Assembly: GCA_913049555.1 (NCBI GenBank)
Contig: CAJWYM010000018.1
Span: forward strand, 1 to 47,309
DNA length: 47,309 nucleotides
Reading direction: 5' to 3'
Source of the DNA: an uncultured Opitutia bacterium
GTDB taxonomy: Bacteria > Verrucomicrobiota > Verrucomicrobiia > Opitutales > CAJWYM01
Position 1 is the stretch's first letter. Each line of letters starts with the position of its first letter. The notes beneath the pieces are model-generated. The model was not told the DNA's origin. It saw nothing but the letters and a program-made list of their open reading frames with translations, and searched no databases. This document shows, piece after piece, positions 1 through 8,160 of this stretch. The translations under genes and the position numbers were made by a program.

Positions 1-214
1 TGTAAAATGGACTATTTCTTCATTAGTAATAGACTATTTGTAAGTAATTACAAAATCTATTTTTCCAAAAACAATCAAATAGAAACTGTAATATATTGTT
101 AATGAAATTATTTAATCCATTATATTACAATTATTTAAAATTCTATTTAAAAGCAAATTGTAAATTTATATTAAATAGTTGATAGAACTTACAGATAGAC
201 TATATATTATCATT
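1..214 (+). promoter_or_regulatory. AT-rich upstream region of the AraC-type regulator with two inverted hexamer pairs
   Basis: No gene is seen here. The region holds two inverted pairs of the hexamer TTGTAA/TTACAA. One is tight: TTTGTAA at 37-43 and TTACAAA at 48-54, with a 4-nt spacer. The other is wide: TTACAATT at 125-132 and AATTGTAA at 156-163. GACTATTT occurs as a direct repeat at 10-17 and 32-39, 22 bp apart (about two helical turns), a spacing common for AraC-family half-sites. A weak promoter-like pair is TTGTTA at 96-101 with TATATT at 121-126, but its 19-bp spacer is long. The repeats are seen directly; an operator role is inference. Confidence 0.4.
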
Positions 215-1087
215 ATGATCGGCAAAACGGACCAAGGCGGGATAAGTGTTATATTACCCAAGCAAACAGTTTCTTTAAACATCCACAAACCCATTCTTCA
301 GGACTTGTTTCCTATTCGACTTGGATACCAAGAAAATGCCATCAACCAATCCATGAATCGCGAAAAAGGGATCCCTGAATTTACCCTTCATTATGTGGTT
401 AAAGGAAAGGGATATTTTGAATTTAATAACCAGTCTATCATTCAAAAAGAGGGGGACCTAATTATTATTCCTCCCAACTTTTCTTACTTTCACTTTTCAG
501 ATCCTGATGAACCGTGGTCTCGGTATTGGGTTCATTTTATTGGAAGACAAGGCGGCAACTTTGTTAAATTGCTTGGAATAGACAAAAAAAATCCATCTAT
601 AAACATACCTTCGGACTCCAATTTAATGAATACTTGGGAAGAAATTTATACTTGGTACAACAGTGGCTTTAGTTACACAAATCTAGTTGGAGCTTCCACG
701 GCTTGTTCTAAATTTTTAGGCAGAATCCTACATCTTAAATTTAAAAGCGAGAATAGGCCTAAATCCTCAAGTGATAAAATCCAAAACTCAATTGATTTCA
801 TGAAAGAGAACCTGCACAGGTCTTATCGTCTGGAACAGTTGGCAAATAATGCAGGTCTCTCTGCTACTCTTTACCGGAATTTATTCAAAGAGATCACGAG
901 TATGAGTCCCATAGATTTTTTTATTCACCTCAAAATTATGCACGCTCGACAGCTATTAGAGATGAGCCACTATACAATACAGGAAGTTGCTGAGCTTATA
1001 GGATACGAAGATCCTTTTTATTTCTCTAGAATTTTTAAAAAGATAGAAGGGGTTTCTCCAAAAGAATATCGAAAATCTAAGTCTTGA
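215..1087 (+). CDS. AraC-family transcriptional regulator with cupin-type sensor domain
   Basis: This is a DNA-binding regulator of 290 aa. The N-terminal part, to about residue 150, has the features of an AraC-type sugar-sensing cupin, including HYVVKGKGYFEF and the stretch SRYWVHFIGRQGG. The last 95 residues or so hold the two helix-turn-helix units, with YRLEQLANNAGLSATLYRNL followed by YTIQEVAELIGYEDPFYFSR and FKKIEGVSPKEYR, the usual AraC/XylS signature. The ATG at 215 is preferred. A TTG at 179 would add 12 residues outside the conserved domain, and neither start has a clear ribosome binding site. It precedes a GH31 glycosidase and a sugar ABC importer on the same strand, so it is probably the local activator. 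The ligand is unknown. Confidence 0.88.
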   Translation: MIGKTDQGGISVILPKQTVSLNIHKPILQDLFPIRLGYQENAINQSMNREKGIPEFTLHYVVKGKGYFEFNNQSIIQKEGDLIIIPPNFSYFHFSDPDEPWSRYWVHFIGRQGGNFVKLLGIDKKNPSINIPSDSNLMNTWEEIYTWYNSGFSYTNLVGASTACSKFLGRILHLKFKSENRPKSSSDKIQNSIDFMKENLHRSYRLEQLANNAGLSATLYRNLFKEITSMSPIDFFIHLKIMHARQLLEMSHYTIQEVAELIGYEDPFYFSRIFKKIEGVSPKEYRKSKS

Positions 1088-1181
1088 TAAATCCTTCCGA
1101 ATCTAAAACAACCTTCTAACTTTTCAATTCCCATCTAGCTAAGTTGAAATTTAGAGCTCTTTCATCCAGATCATTTATCAG

Positions 1182-1223
1182 ATAGTCCATTAAAGTAATC
1201 TCCTGAGGTGCTATAATTCACCT
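1182..1223 (+). promoter_or_regulatory. candidate promoter and start-abutting inverted repeat upstream of the GH31 gene
   Basis: A perfect TATAAT lies at 1212-1217, only 6 nt before the ATG at 1224. It is enclosed by the inverted repeat AGGTG (1206-1210) and CACCT (1219-1223). If it is a real -10 box, the transcript would be leaderless or nearly so. Read as RNA, the same repeat would form a short hairpin touching the start codon. ATAGTCCATT at 1182-1191 is the exact reverse complement of AATGGACTAT at 6-15 upstream of the AraC gene, which suggests a shared regulator site near the -35 region. The -35 itself is poor. Confidence 0.4.
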
Positions 1224-2780
1224 ATGACAGATAACTTAGAAACAAAATTATTGGCAAACGAACATTGGTGGAGTGGCAATATCGCCGAAGGGCATTTGAT
1301 GCCACACAAAAAGGGTTACCAAATCAACCAAAGTGGTAATAATTTAGGCAATCAAAGCGTTCCATTTTTGATCTCAACCAAAGGGCGCTATATTTGGTCA
1401 GAAAGCCCCCTTGAGATCCATTTTACCGAAGATTTTATACATGTTCAAAGCAAGAACAAGGATATCACCTTCCATGAATCCTCTTCGAATATTAGGGAAG
1501 CCTACGAAGTTGCCTCGGCCACTCACTTCAAACCCACGGGTGAAATCCCGGAGGAAATGATGTTTACCCTACCTCAATACAACACATGGATTGAGCTTAC
1601 ATACAATCAAACCGAAGAGAACATACTTACCTACGCCCAGTCTATCATTGATCAAGGTTATCCTCCTGGGGTTTTAATGATCGATGACAACTGGCAGGAA
1701 GATTATGGAGTTTGGGAATTCTCAGGCACTCGCTTCAAAAACCCAAAATCGATGATTAAGAAACTTCATGATTTGGGTTTTAAAGTCATGCTTTGGGTGT
1801 GTCCATTCGTAAGTCCTGACAGTTTCATATACCGAGACCTAGCCAAACGCGGACTTCTTATTATGGATGAAAGTTTGGAGGAAAAAGTTTTGTGGGCCAA
1901 TACTTCTAACTTCCCAAGTATTGTTCGCTGGTGGAATGGGGCCAGTGGGGTGATCGATTTATCCAATCCAGAAGGATTGGCTTGGTTTCACAATGCACTT
2001 AAAAAGTTACAAGAGGAGTACAAAGTGGATGGATTCAAATTCGATGCTGGAGATGCTCGTTTTTACAGAGATCCTAATATGATTTCACACAACACAGAAA
2101 CGAGCTCAAATGACCATATGGAGTTGTTTGCATCTTTGGGGCGCGAATACAAACTCAATGAGCTTCGTGCTTCTTGGAAACTCGCTGGAGAGCCGATTGC
2201 GCAAAGACTTCGTGACAAAAAGCACAATTGGGAAGATTTACAACTTCTTATTCCCCATATGATAACTATGAGCAACATGGGCTATGCTTACACTTGCCCT
2301 GATATGATTGGTGGAGGCGAATATCAATCTTTTAAAAACATTGAAGATGTCGACCAAGAATTGATCGTTCGATCCGCTCAGGCCAGTGCCCTGATGCCAA
2401 TGATGCAATTCTCAGTAGCTCCTTGGAGAGTTTTAAATGATGAAAATGCATCCATCTGTTTGGAAATGGCGAAATTACATACTGAATTTGGAATCCAAAT
2501 ATTAGACTTAGCAAAAAGTGCTTCTGAAACCGGTCTTCCAATCTTAAGATCTATGGAATTTAATTTCCCTGGTAAAGGCTATGAAAATATCTTAGACCAA
2601 TTTATGATTGGGGAAAATCTTATTGTGGCACCCGTTCTTCAAAAAGGTGCAATCTCAAGGGTCGTTCAGATTCCAGAGGGAACATGGAAGGACATTCATG
2701 GGCAATCTTTTGTGGGCCCTCAATCTATTAAAGAATCGGTTTCTTTAGGAGACTTGCCTCACTTTACAAGAGTTGCTTGA
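1224..2780 (+). CDS. GH31-family glycosidase (MYORG/alpha-galactosidase-like), cytoplasmic
   Basis: This is a retaining alpha-glycosidase of family GH31, 518 aa. The barrel is recognised from PPGVLMIDDNWQEDYG (147-162) and LGFKVMLWVCPFVSPDS (184-200). The nucleophile motif FKFDAGD lies at 271-277 with candidate nucleophile D274, and CPDMIGGG at 358-365 has candidate acid/base D360. The KFDAGD form of the nucleophile motif is typical of the GH31 branch containing MYORG and bacterial alpha-galactosidases, rather than the WxDMNE of alpha-glucosidases, so activity on an alpha-galactoside is plausible. The C-terminus has the usual small beta-domain ending. No signal peptide is visible, so it should act in the cytoplasm on imported sugar. 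The regulator lies upstream and the importer downstream. The exact linkage is not determined by the sequence. Confidence 0.85.
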   Translation: MTDNLETKLLANEHWWSGNIAEGHLMPHKKGYQINQSGNNLGNQSVPFLISTKGRYIWSESPLEIHFTEDFIHVQSKNKDITFHESSSNIREAYEVASATHFKPTGEIPEEMMFTLPQYNTWIELTYNQTEENILTYAQSIIDQGYPPGVLMIDDNWQEDYGVWEFSGTRFKNPKSMIKKLHDLGFKVMLWVCPFVSPDSFIYRDLAKRGLLIMDESLEEKVLWANTSNFPSIVRWWNGASGVIDLSNPEGLAWFHNALKKLQEEYKVDGFKFDAGDARFYRDPNMISHNTETSSNDHMELFASLGREYKLNELRASWKLAGEPIAQRLRDKKHNWEDLQLLIPHMITMSNMGYAYTCPDMIGGGEYQSFKNIEDVDQELIVRSAQASALMPMMQFSVAPWRVLNDENASICLEMAKLHTEFGIQILDLAKSASETGLPILRSMEFNFPGKGYENILDQFMIGENLIVAPVLQKGAISRVVQIPEGTWKDIHGQSFVGPQSIKESVSLGDLPHFTRVA

Positions 2781-2915
2781 ATCCACGAATAGAATCCATA
2801 AATTGAATGCACACTCCATCATTCTTTATCCATTTATAAGAACACTTAATCCATGTTTTTTACAGATACATTGAATTAGTTTTACGCTAAAAATACCTTC
2901 TATCCAATCCTTCCA
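2781..2915 (+). promoter_or_regulatory. intergenic region before the importer operon
   Basis: This 135-bp gap contains no gene. TTTTA (2880-2884) and TAAAA (2888-2892) form a small inverted repeat around CGC, a plausible repressor half-site pair. TTATCCATT (2826-2834) and TAATCCATG (2847-2855) resemble TAATCCATT/TAGTCCATT elements upstream of the AraC and GH31 genes. No convincing -35/-10 pair or terminator hairpin was found. The sites are seen; their function is inferred. Confidence 0.25.
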
Positions 2916-4391
2916 ATGACTAAAATTTTTATAGGTTCTATAATTGCTATTTTGCTAACTGCATTTTACTTGAAAACCTCTCAGCCTGAGAGTCAATCCG
3001 AGGTTCCCATTCTCTATTGGGTCACGGATCCAAACCCGATCCGTTTCGAACAAGTAGATTTGTTCTATGAATGGTTGGTTGAAAACAATCATGTGAACGA
3101 AAACGGCAAACCTATTTTGGAGTTAAGATTAGACTTTGGTGGGATTGATAATAAAAAAATGATTCACGGGATCTCTGGGGTTGCTGGAGATATTATGGAT
3201 TGTGATACGATGAGCTTCCAGCGATTAGGAATTTTGGCGGATGTTACAGAATATGCCGAGCAACATAATTTCGGGTTGGACCAAACATACCCAGCACTGA
3301 AACCTGTTATTCAAAGAGATCAAAAACAATATTCCTTCCCTTGTAATGTCAATGTTCTCTCTTTTTGGTCCAATGCAGATACCTTTAAAAAGTACGGTAT
3401 GGAAGCTCCTAATAAAAATTGGACCGTTCAGGAATTTGAGAAAATGGGAATTGAATTTACTAAAAGAGCCAACAAGGGTCTTGAGAAGCAAGAGGTCTTT
3501 TTTCTCAGTCCTTTTGAGGGTTGGAGACTGTATCGCTTGTTAATCTCACTCAGTCGTAGCAGTGGTCAATCAATCTTAAACGAGACTTTAACTGCAAGCA
3601 CCCTAGATCAGGGAGCCTTTTCAGAATCATTGAAGACTCTCTACCGATGGACGCATGAACTTCATCTGATTCCTTCAGCCGCTGAGTCCTCCTCGTTTGA
3701 TGTTGAGGGAGGATATGGAGGCGCTGAACTTTCTCTTTTCATCAAACAAAAATATGCAATGCTAAATATTGGCAGATGGATGCTGATCCGACTTCGAGAA
3801 ATGGAAAACCCGCCCCCAGTCTCGGTCAGCTATTACCCCTATGAAAAATTCCAAAATTGTCTCATAAGTTCAAGGAATGCATCTATTTATGAAGGAAGTA
3901 AAAATAAAGAGCTAGCGGCACTTTTCCTAGCTTTTCTTGCCAGCGACAAATACAACAACAACATCATTACCACAGCTGATGGCGGACCTCCCAACCCCAT
4001 CTATGCTCAAGGAAAAAAATACACCCACCCTGAAGCTTGGCAAAATGAATGGGGAGCTCATGAGGTGCCCATAGAAGCCGCTCACACAATTGCAATTGCT
4101 GAAGCTCGCTCTCCCTATGTATCTTCTTCAATTTTTGAGAAGGCGATGAGCACTGCTTATGAATTAGTTATGAATGATCTAAGTACCCCAGACGAGGCCG
4201 CAAAAGAGGCTGCCAAATTCGTAGATTTTGAAATTCAACGGAACCTCCATGACAGTCCCTCACTTAAGGAACGGTTTTCTGAAGATATGAAAAAACAAAC
4301 TCGGATCGATCAAGAGAAACTTGAGGACAAAAAACCTTCTCTAGAGTTCATTTCAAACCCATTTCATAAAAAATATCACTATGATAAATAA
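2916..4391 (+). CDS. ABC sugar importer, extracellular solute-binding protein (family 1)
   Basis: This is the substrate-binding component of an ABC carbohydrate importer, 491 aa. It has an N-terminal hydrophobic segment at about residues 3-20 (IFIGSIIAILLTAFYL) followed by a mature part starting near EVPILYWVTDPNP. There is no lipobox cysteine, so it is either a free periplasmic protein or anchored by an uncleaved helix. The family-1 binding-protein fold is indicated by GDIMDCDTMSFQRLGILADVTEY, by YSFPCNVNVLSFWSN and by the FLASDKYNN and PPNPIYA regions near the C-terminus. The stop codon lies 8-10 nt inside the next gene (11-bp overlap), so it is translationally coupled to the first permease. 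Association with sulfatases and alpha-galactosidases suggests a sulfated galactoside ligand, which is inference. Confidence 0.85.
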   Translation: MTKIFIGSIIAILLTAFYLKTSQPESQSEVPILYWVTDPNPIRFEQVDLFYEWLVENNHVNENGKPILELRLDFGGIDNKKMIHGISGVAGDIMDCDTMSFQRLGILADVTEYAEQHNFGLDQTYPALKPVIQRDQKQYSFPCNVNVLSFWSNADTFKKYGMEAPNKNWTVQEFEKMGIEFTKRANKGLEKQEVFFLSPFEGWRLYRLLISLSRSSGQSILNETLTASTLDQGAFSESLKTLYRWTHELHLIPSAAESSSFDVEGGYGGAELSLFIKQKYAMLNIGRWMLIRLREMENPPPVSVSYYPYEKFQNCLISSRNASIYEGSKNKELAALFLAFLASDKYNNNIITTADGGPPNPIYAQGKKYTHPEAWQNEWGAHEVPIEAAHTIAIAEARSPYVSSSIFEKAMSTAYELVMNDLSTPDEAAKEAAKFVDFEIQRNLHDSPSLKERFSEDMKKQTRIDQEKLEDKKPSLEFISNPFHKKYHYDK

Positions 4392-5859
4392 AAACAAAAG
4401 CGATACACTCAGGGGATTGGCTTTTCTGTCTCCAAACATCCTTGGATTCCTAACCTTCACGATCTTTCCTTTGGCCTTTAGTATTGTGATGGCCTTTTCA
4501 AACTGGAACCTCTCGTTGCACAACATGTTTAAAGAGGAATCCCTACAATGGATAGGTTTTGACAATTTTGCGAATTTACTAAACACAGATGAGTTTTGGA
4601 AATACTTAAAAAATACTTTATTTTTTATGATGGGGATTCCCTTGAGTATTGCTGGCAGTTTGTTTGCAGCCATGCTCTTAAATTCTGACTTACAAGTTAA
4701 AGATAAAAAACTCAGGACTCACTTCATAATCGTTACTCTAGTAATCATGGGTGTGAGTGTGGCCTGTATTTCTGGAGTCGACGTCAGTCCATTCTTTTAT
4801 CTAATTACTCTATTGATTGGTCTATTTTTTATAGGCGGTCTGTTCGGAGGCATTTCAGTCTACAGAACCTTATTTTACATGCCTCACTTTACAGCAGGTG
4901 TAGCCACCTTTATTTTGTGGAAAAAAATATTCAACCCAGAAACTGGACCCCTCACTCAATTTTTGCAACCTATACTCAATGGAATCCATTCCGTAGCAGA
5001 ACCCTTACCGGACTCTGTATTTTATTTCCTTATGGGTCTCACTTATTTATTCCTAGGTTTTGTTCTCTATAAAGGAGTGAATATTATACGAAAATGGAGA
5101 GAGGATGAGGAATTAGGTCTTGGGGGACTCGTATTAAGCTTTGTCTTTTTAAGTATTCCTATTTTTTGTATTCCAAGTTGGATCCAATGGTCCAACTTAG
5201 GAACCGCTCTTACCATTGCGTTGTTTCTAATTGTTTTTGGATCGCTTCTGATAGGTTGGAATTCATTCAAGACCGATGCTAAATCTTGGGATGATGGATT
5301 AGGAAATGCGGTCATGCTCAGCATGGGATTGATGGTCCTTGAATTTGTACTCCTAGGATTTGGGGAATTGATGTATAACTTTCCTGAAATGGTGGCTCAA
5401 GGATTGAATACTCCTAATTGGTTGACTGAATATCATTGGGCCAAACCTTCGATTATGTTCATGGGTTTTTGGGCATCTATCGGTTCCAATCAGATGTTGC
5501 TATTTTTAGCGGCCTTATCAGCAGTCTCTCCTGAACTTACAGAGGCTGCAGAAATTGATGGCGCAAATAATTTTCAGAAATTTTGGAATGTAACTTGGCC
5601 TCAATTGGCACCAGTTACATTCTTTATTATGATTATGGCTGTGATCCATGGAATGCAAGGCGGCTTTGAAGTAGCTAAAGCAATGACCAATGGTGGACCC
5701 GCTGGAGCAACCACAACTTTAGAATACTATGTGTATGAAGAGGGTTTTGGCGGAGGAAGGCTTGCCTATGCCTCTGCTCTATCATGGATTTTATTCTGCA
5801 TTATATTTGCTATCACTCTTTTCCAGTGGAGATTTGGTAACAGATACGTCAATGACTAA
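4381..5859 (+). CDS. ABC sugar importer permease, MalF/UgpA type, enlarged
   Basis: This is an inner-membrane permease of 492 aa. The core is typical: an N-terminal helix in LRGLAFLSPNILGFLTFTIFP, the region SVYRTLFYMPHFTAGVATFI, and the cytoplasmic EAA loop ELTEAAEIDGANNFQKFWNV that contacts the ATPase. Most single-operon MalF-like permeases are about 290-320 aa. The excess lies in two stretches rich in predicted membrane helices, one between LLNSDLQVK and SVYRTLF and another between GPLTQFLQ and PNWLTEYHW. Its start overlaps the binding-protein gene by 11 bp and its end overlaps the next permease by 8 bp, so the three should be translated together. No ATP-binding subunit gene is present in the window, implying a shared MsmK/UgpC-type ATPase elsewhere. 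Confidence 0.88.
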   Translation: MINKNKSDTLRGLAFLSPNILGFLTFTIFPLAFSIVMAFSNWNLSLHNMFKEESLQWIGFDNFANLLNTDEFWKYLKNTLFFMMGIPLSIAGSLFAAMLLNSDLQVKDKKLRTHFIIVTLVIMGVSVACISGVDVSPFFYLITLLIGLFFIGGLFGGISVYRTLFYMPHFTAGVATFILWKKIFNPETGPLTQFLQPILNGIHSVAEPLPDSVFYFLMGLTYLFLGFVLYKGVNIIRKWREDEELGLGGLVLSFVFLSIPIFCIPSWIQWSNLGTALTIALFLIVFGSLLIGWNSFKTDAKSWDDGLGNAVMLSMGLMVLEFVLLGFGELMYNFPEMVAQGLNTPNWLTEYHWAKPSIMFMGFWASIGSNQMLLFLAALSAVSPELTEAAEIDGANNFQKFWNVTWPQLAPVTFFIMIMAVIHGMQGGFEVAKAMTNGGPAGATTTLEYYVYEEGFGGGRLAYASALSWILFCIIFAITLFQWRFGNRYVND

Positions 5860-6703
5860 TTCTTTAAAAAGTAAAAAAATGAGCACTAAAACTCCTAAAA
5901 TTCTAATGCCTCACATTTTATGCGTTGGCTTATCTTTACTCTTTTGCCTTCCTTTTTTATGGATGGTATTGACCAGTCTTAAGTCATTGGAAAACGTTGC
6001 CAGTATTGATTGGTGGCCCGAAATTTTTCATTGGGAAAACTACAAATCCGTCTTTACAATTGAAAATTTAAACTATGGCAGGTGGTATCTAAATAGCCTA
6101 TTTATAGCTTTCACAGTAACCTTTGTCCAAGTTTTTACAAGTTCTCTGGCTGCATTTGCTTTCTCCAGATTGAAGTGGAAATGGAGAGACCGAATTTTCC
6201 TTCTCTATCTTTCCACCATGATGGTGCCTGGGCTGATTTTAATGATTCCAAACTTTCAAATGATGATTCGTTTGGGACTAGTAGATTCTTATCTAGGTAT
6301 GATCTTACCTGCTTCTTTCAGTGCCTTTGGAACTTTTTTATTAAGACAGTTTATGATGGGTATACCTACTGCGTTGGATGAGGCTGCCACTATAGATGGG
6401 GCCAGCACTTGGCAGGTTTTTTGGAATGTAATATTGCCACTCTCAAGACCGGGTTTAATCACCCTTTGCATCTTCACGTTTATGGGGAATTACAACAGTT
6501 TCTTCTGGCCTTTAGTGATGCTCAAAAGTGACCACCAATTTACATTGCCCATTGGCTTATTATTCTTTGAGTCCTCACAAGGACAGCAGACAAATTTACT
6601 CATGGCTGCGATTACAATGGCTGTTGTTCCCATGATTGTAGTTTTCGTTACATTACAAAAACATTTAGTAAAAGGAATTCAAATGGGTGGTGTTAAGGGA
6701 TAA
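5852..6703 (+). CDS. ABC sugar importer permease, MalG/UgpE type
   Basis: This is the second inner-membrane permease of the importer, 283 aa, the usual size for MalG-like proteins. It has six predicted membrane helices, starting with ILCVGLSLLFCLPFLWMVLT. The EAA loop is ALDEAATIDGASTWQVFWNV, and FTFMGNYNSFFWPLVML is typical of this subfamily. The ATG at 5852 lies within the end of the preceding gene (8-bp overlap) and gives the family length. An ATG at 5879 is a possible alternative. An upstream in-frame ATG at 5729 would add 41 residues that overlap the preceding gene and match nothing, so it was rejected. The stop codon TAA is followed directly by the ATG of the sulfatase gene. Confidence 0.88.
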   Translation: MTNSLKSKKMSTKTPKILMPHILCVGLSLLFCLPFLWMVLTSLKSLENVASIDWWPEIFHWENYKSVFTIENLNYGRWYLNSLFIAFTVTFVQVFTSSLAAFAFSRLKWKWRDRIFLLYLSTMMVPGLILMIPNFQMMIRLGLVDSYLGMILPASFSAFGTFLLRQFMMGIPTALDEAATIDGASTWQVFWNVILPLSRPGLITLCIFTFMGNYNSFFWPLVMLKSDHQFTLPIGLLFFESSQGQQTNLLMAAITMAVVPMIVVFVTLQKHLVKGIQMGGVKG

Positions 6704-8152
6704 ATGATTCAAGAAACCAACATTCTCTTCATTATCGCTGACGATGCTTCCCATTTTGGTTGCTATGGACATTCTTTTGTAAAAACACCTAACATTGATT
6801 CTTTAGCTAAAAATGGGCTTCTTTTTAATAATATGTTCACAACGAACCCCAAGTGCGCCCCTTCAAGAGCTTCTATTCTCTCGGGTAAGCACACTTGGCA
6901 ATTAGGAGAAGCTTGCAATCATCAATGTTATTTCCCTGGGAAAGAGGAATTAAAACTGTATCCTGAAATTTTAGAGGAAAATGGAGTTCATGTTGGCTTT
7001 ACTGGGAAGGGTTGGGGTCCAGGAGATTATACAACTAAAGGACGCACAAACAATCCAGCTGGTAAAGAATACAACAAAAACACTTTAACGCCGCCAAATA
7101 ATAGCAACGTCAGCAATAAAGATTACCCTGCTAACTTTATTGATTTCCTAAATGCTAAATCGGATTCTCAGCCTTTTTGTTTCTGGTTTGGCGCCCATGA
7201 GCCCCATCGAAAATATACCCCTAAACAAGGTTTATTGAATGGGAAATCAATGGACGAAATAAGCGAAGTCCCTCCCTACTGGCCTGACCATGAAATCGTT
7301 CGATCTGATATGTTGGACTATGCATTTGAAATTGAATGGTTTGACACACAAGTAGGTCTGATGGTCGATGAACTTGAATGTAGAGGAGAACTGGAAAATA
7401 CACTCATTATGGTTACCTCTGACAACGGTTGCCCATTTCCAAGAGTAAAAGGACAGATGTTTGATGATGATTTTCGACTCCCATTTGTAGCTCATTGGCC
7501 CAATAAGTTTGAAGGAGGCAATGAGATTGATTCTTTATGCAGCTTTGTGGATCTGTTACCCACTTTTTACGAAATTTACAATATTCCTATTCCTTCTGAA
7601 TTGCCTGGAAGTAGTTTATTAGAAATCTTTTCAGCTTCAGAAAGCAAAAAAAACGATCGTTCTAGAGCCTATATGGGAAGAGAGCGTCATGATTACGGAA
7701 GAGAAGATGATTTGGGTTATCCAGTCCGTTGCATTAGAACTCCAGAATTTTTATTGTGTGTCAACTATGAACCCAACCGTTGGCCAGCAGGGAATCCTGA
7801 AACTGGTTTTACTAATTGTGACAGCTCACCCACTAAAGATCTCATATTAGATCTTCAAAAAAAAGGTCATTCTTCTTACTTCGATCAGGCTTTTGCAAAG
7901 AGGCCGAAGTTTCAGTTGTTTGATATAAAAGAAGATCCATATTGCATGAGTAATTTGTCTGAAAATGAAAATTTTAAAGATCTTCAATCTCATTTATTGT
8001 CAGAATTAAACGCCTACCTGAAAGAGACAAAAGATCCAAGATTTCTAGAAAACAAAGATATTTTTGAGCAATATAAATTGCCTCAAGATGATTTGGCTAA
8101 ACATTCATGGAGTTCCTTTATACAAGGAACTTTCCAACCCCAAAAATATTAA
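6704..8152 (+). CDS. type I (formylglycine) sulfatase, no signal peptide
   Basis: This is a sulfate ester hydrolase of the alkaline phosphatase-like S1 family, 482 aa. The active-site motif is C-A-P-S-R with C51 as the cysteine to be converted to formylglycine. The metal-binding N-terminal motif is ILFIIADDASHFGCYG (7-22) and a second metal/sulfate motif is TSDNG. The overall pattern, including SILSGKHTWQLGEACNH and the ending LFDIKEDPYCMSNLSENENF, resembles the sulfoglucosamine sulfohydrolase (heparan N-sulfatase) branch, although the real substrate need not be that. The protein begins directly with the catalytic domain and has no export signal, so it should be cytoplasmic. It starts at the base after the permease stop codon, tying desulfation to import. 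The maturation enzyme is not in the window. Confidence 0.88.
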   Translation: MIQETNILFIIADDASHFGCYGHSFVKTPNIDSLAKNGLLFNNMFTTNPKCAPSRASILSGKHTWQLGEACNHQCYFPGKEELKLYPEILEENGVHVGFTGKGWGPGDYTTKGRTNNPAGKEYNKNTLTPPNNSNVSNKDYPANFIDFLNAKSDSQPFCFWFGAHEPHRKYTPKQGLLNGKSMDEISEVPPYWPDHEIVRSDMLDYAFEIEWFDTQVGLMVDELECRGELENTLIMVTSDNGCPFPRVKGQMFDDDFRLPFVAHWPNKFEGGNEIDSLCSFVDLLPTFYEIYNIPIPSELPGSSLLEIFSASESKKNDRSRAYMGRERHDYGREDDLGYPVRCIRTPEFLLCVNYEPNRWPAGNPETGFTNCDSSPTKDLILDLQKKGHSSYFDQAFAKRPKFQLFDIKEDPYCMSNLSENENFKDLQSHLLSELNAYLKETKDPRFLENKDIFEQYKLPQDDLAKHSWSSFIQGTFQPQKY

Positions 8153-8160
8153 ATATACGC

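Noticed and set aside
5729-5851. Upstream start of the second permease at 5729
   Set aside because: It would overlap the first permease gene by 131 bp and add residues with no family match. ATG 5852 gives the usual length and a short coupling overlap.
4381-5859. First permease as a fusion of a permease with an unrelated membrane protein
   Set aside because: The permease core blocks are in normal order on both sides of each extra segment, which indicates insertions and not an end-to-end fusion.
8107-8160. Start of the lipoprotein gene at 8107
   Set aside because: It would overlap the sulfatase gene and place polar residues before the signal peptide. ATG 8161 starts a canonical lipoprotein signal.
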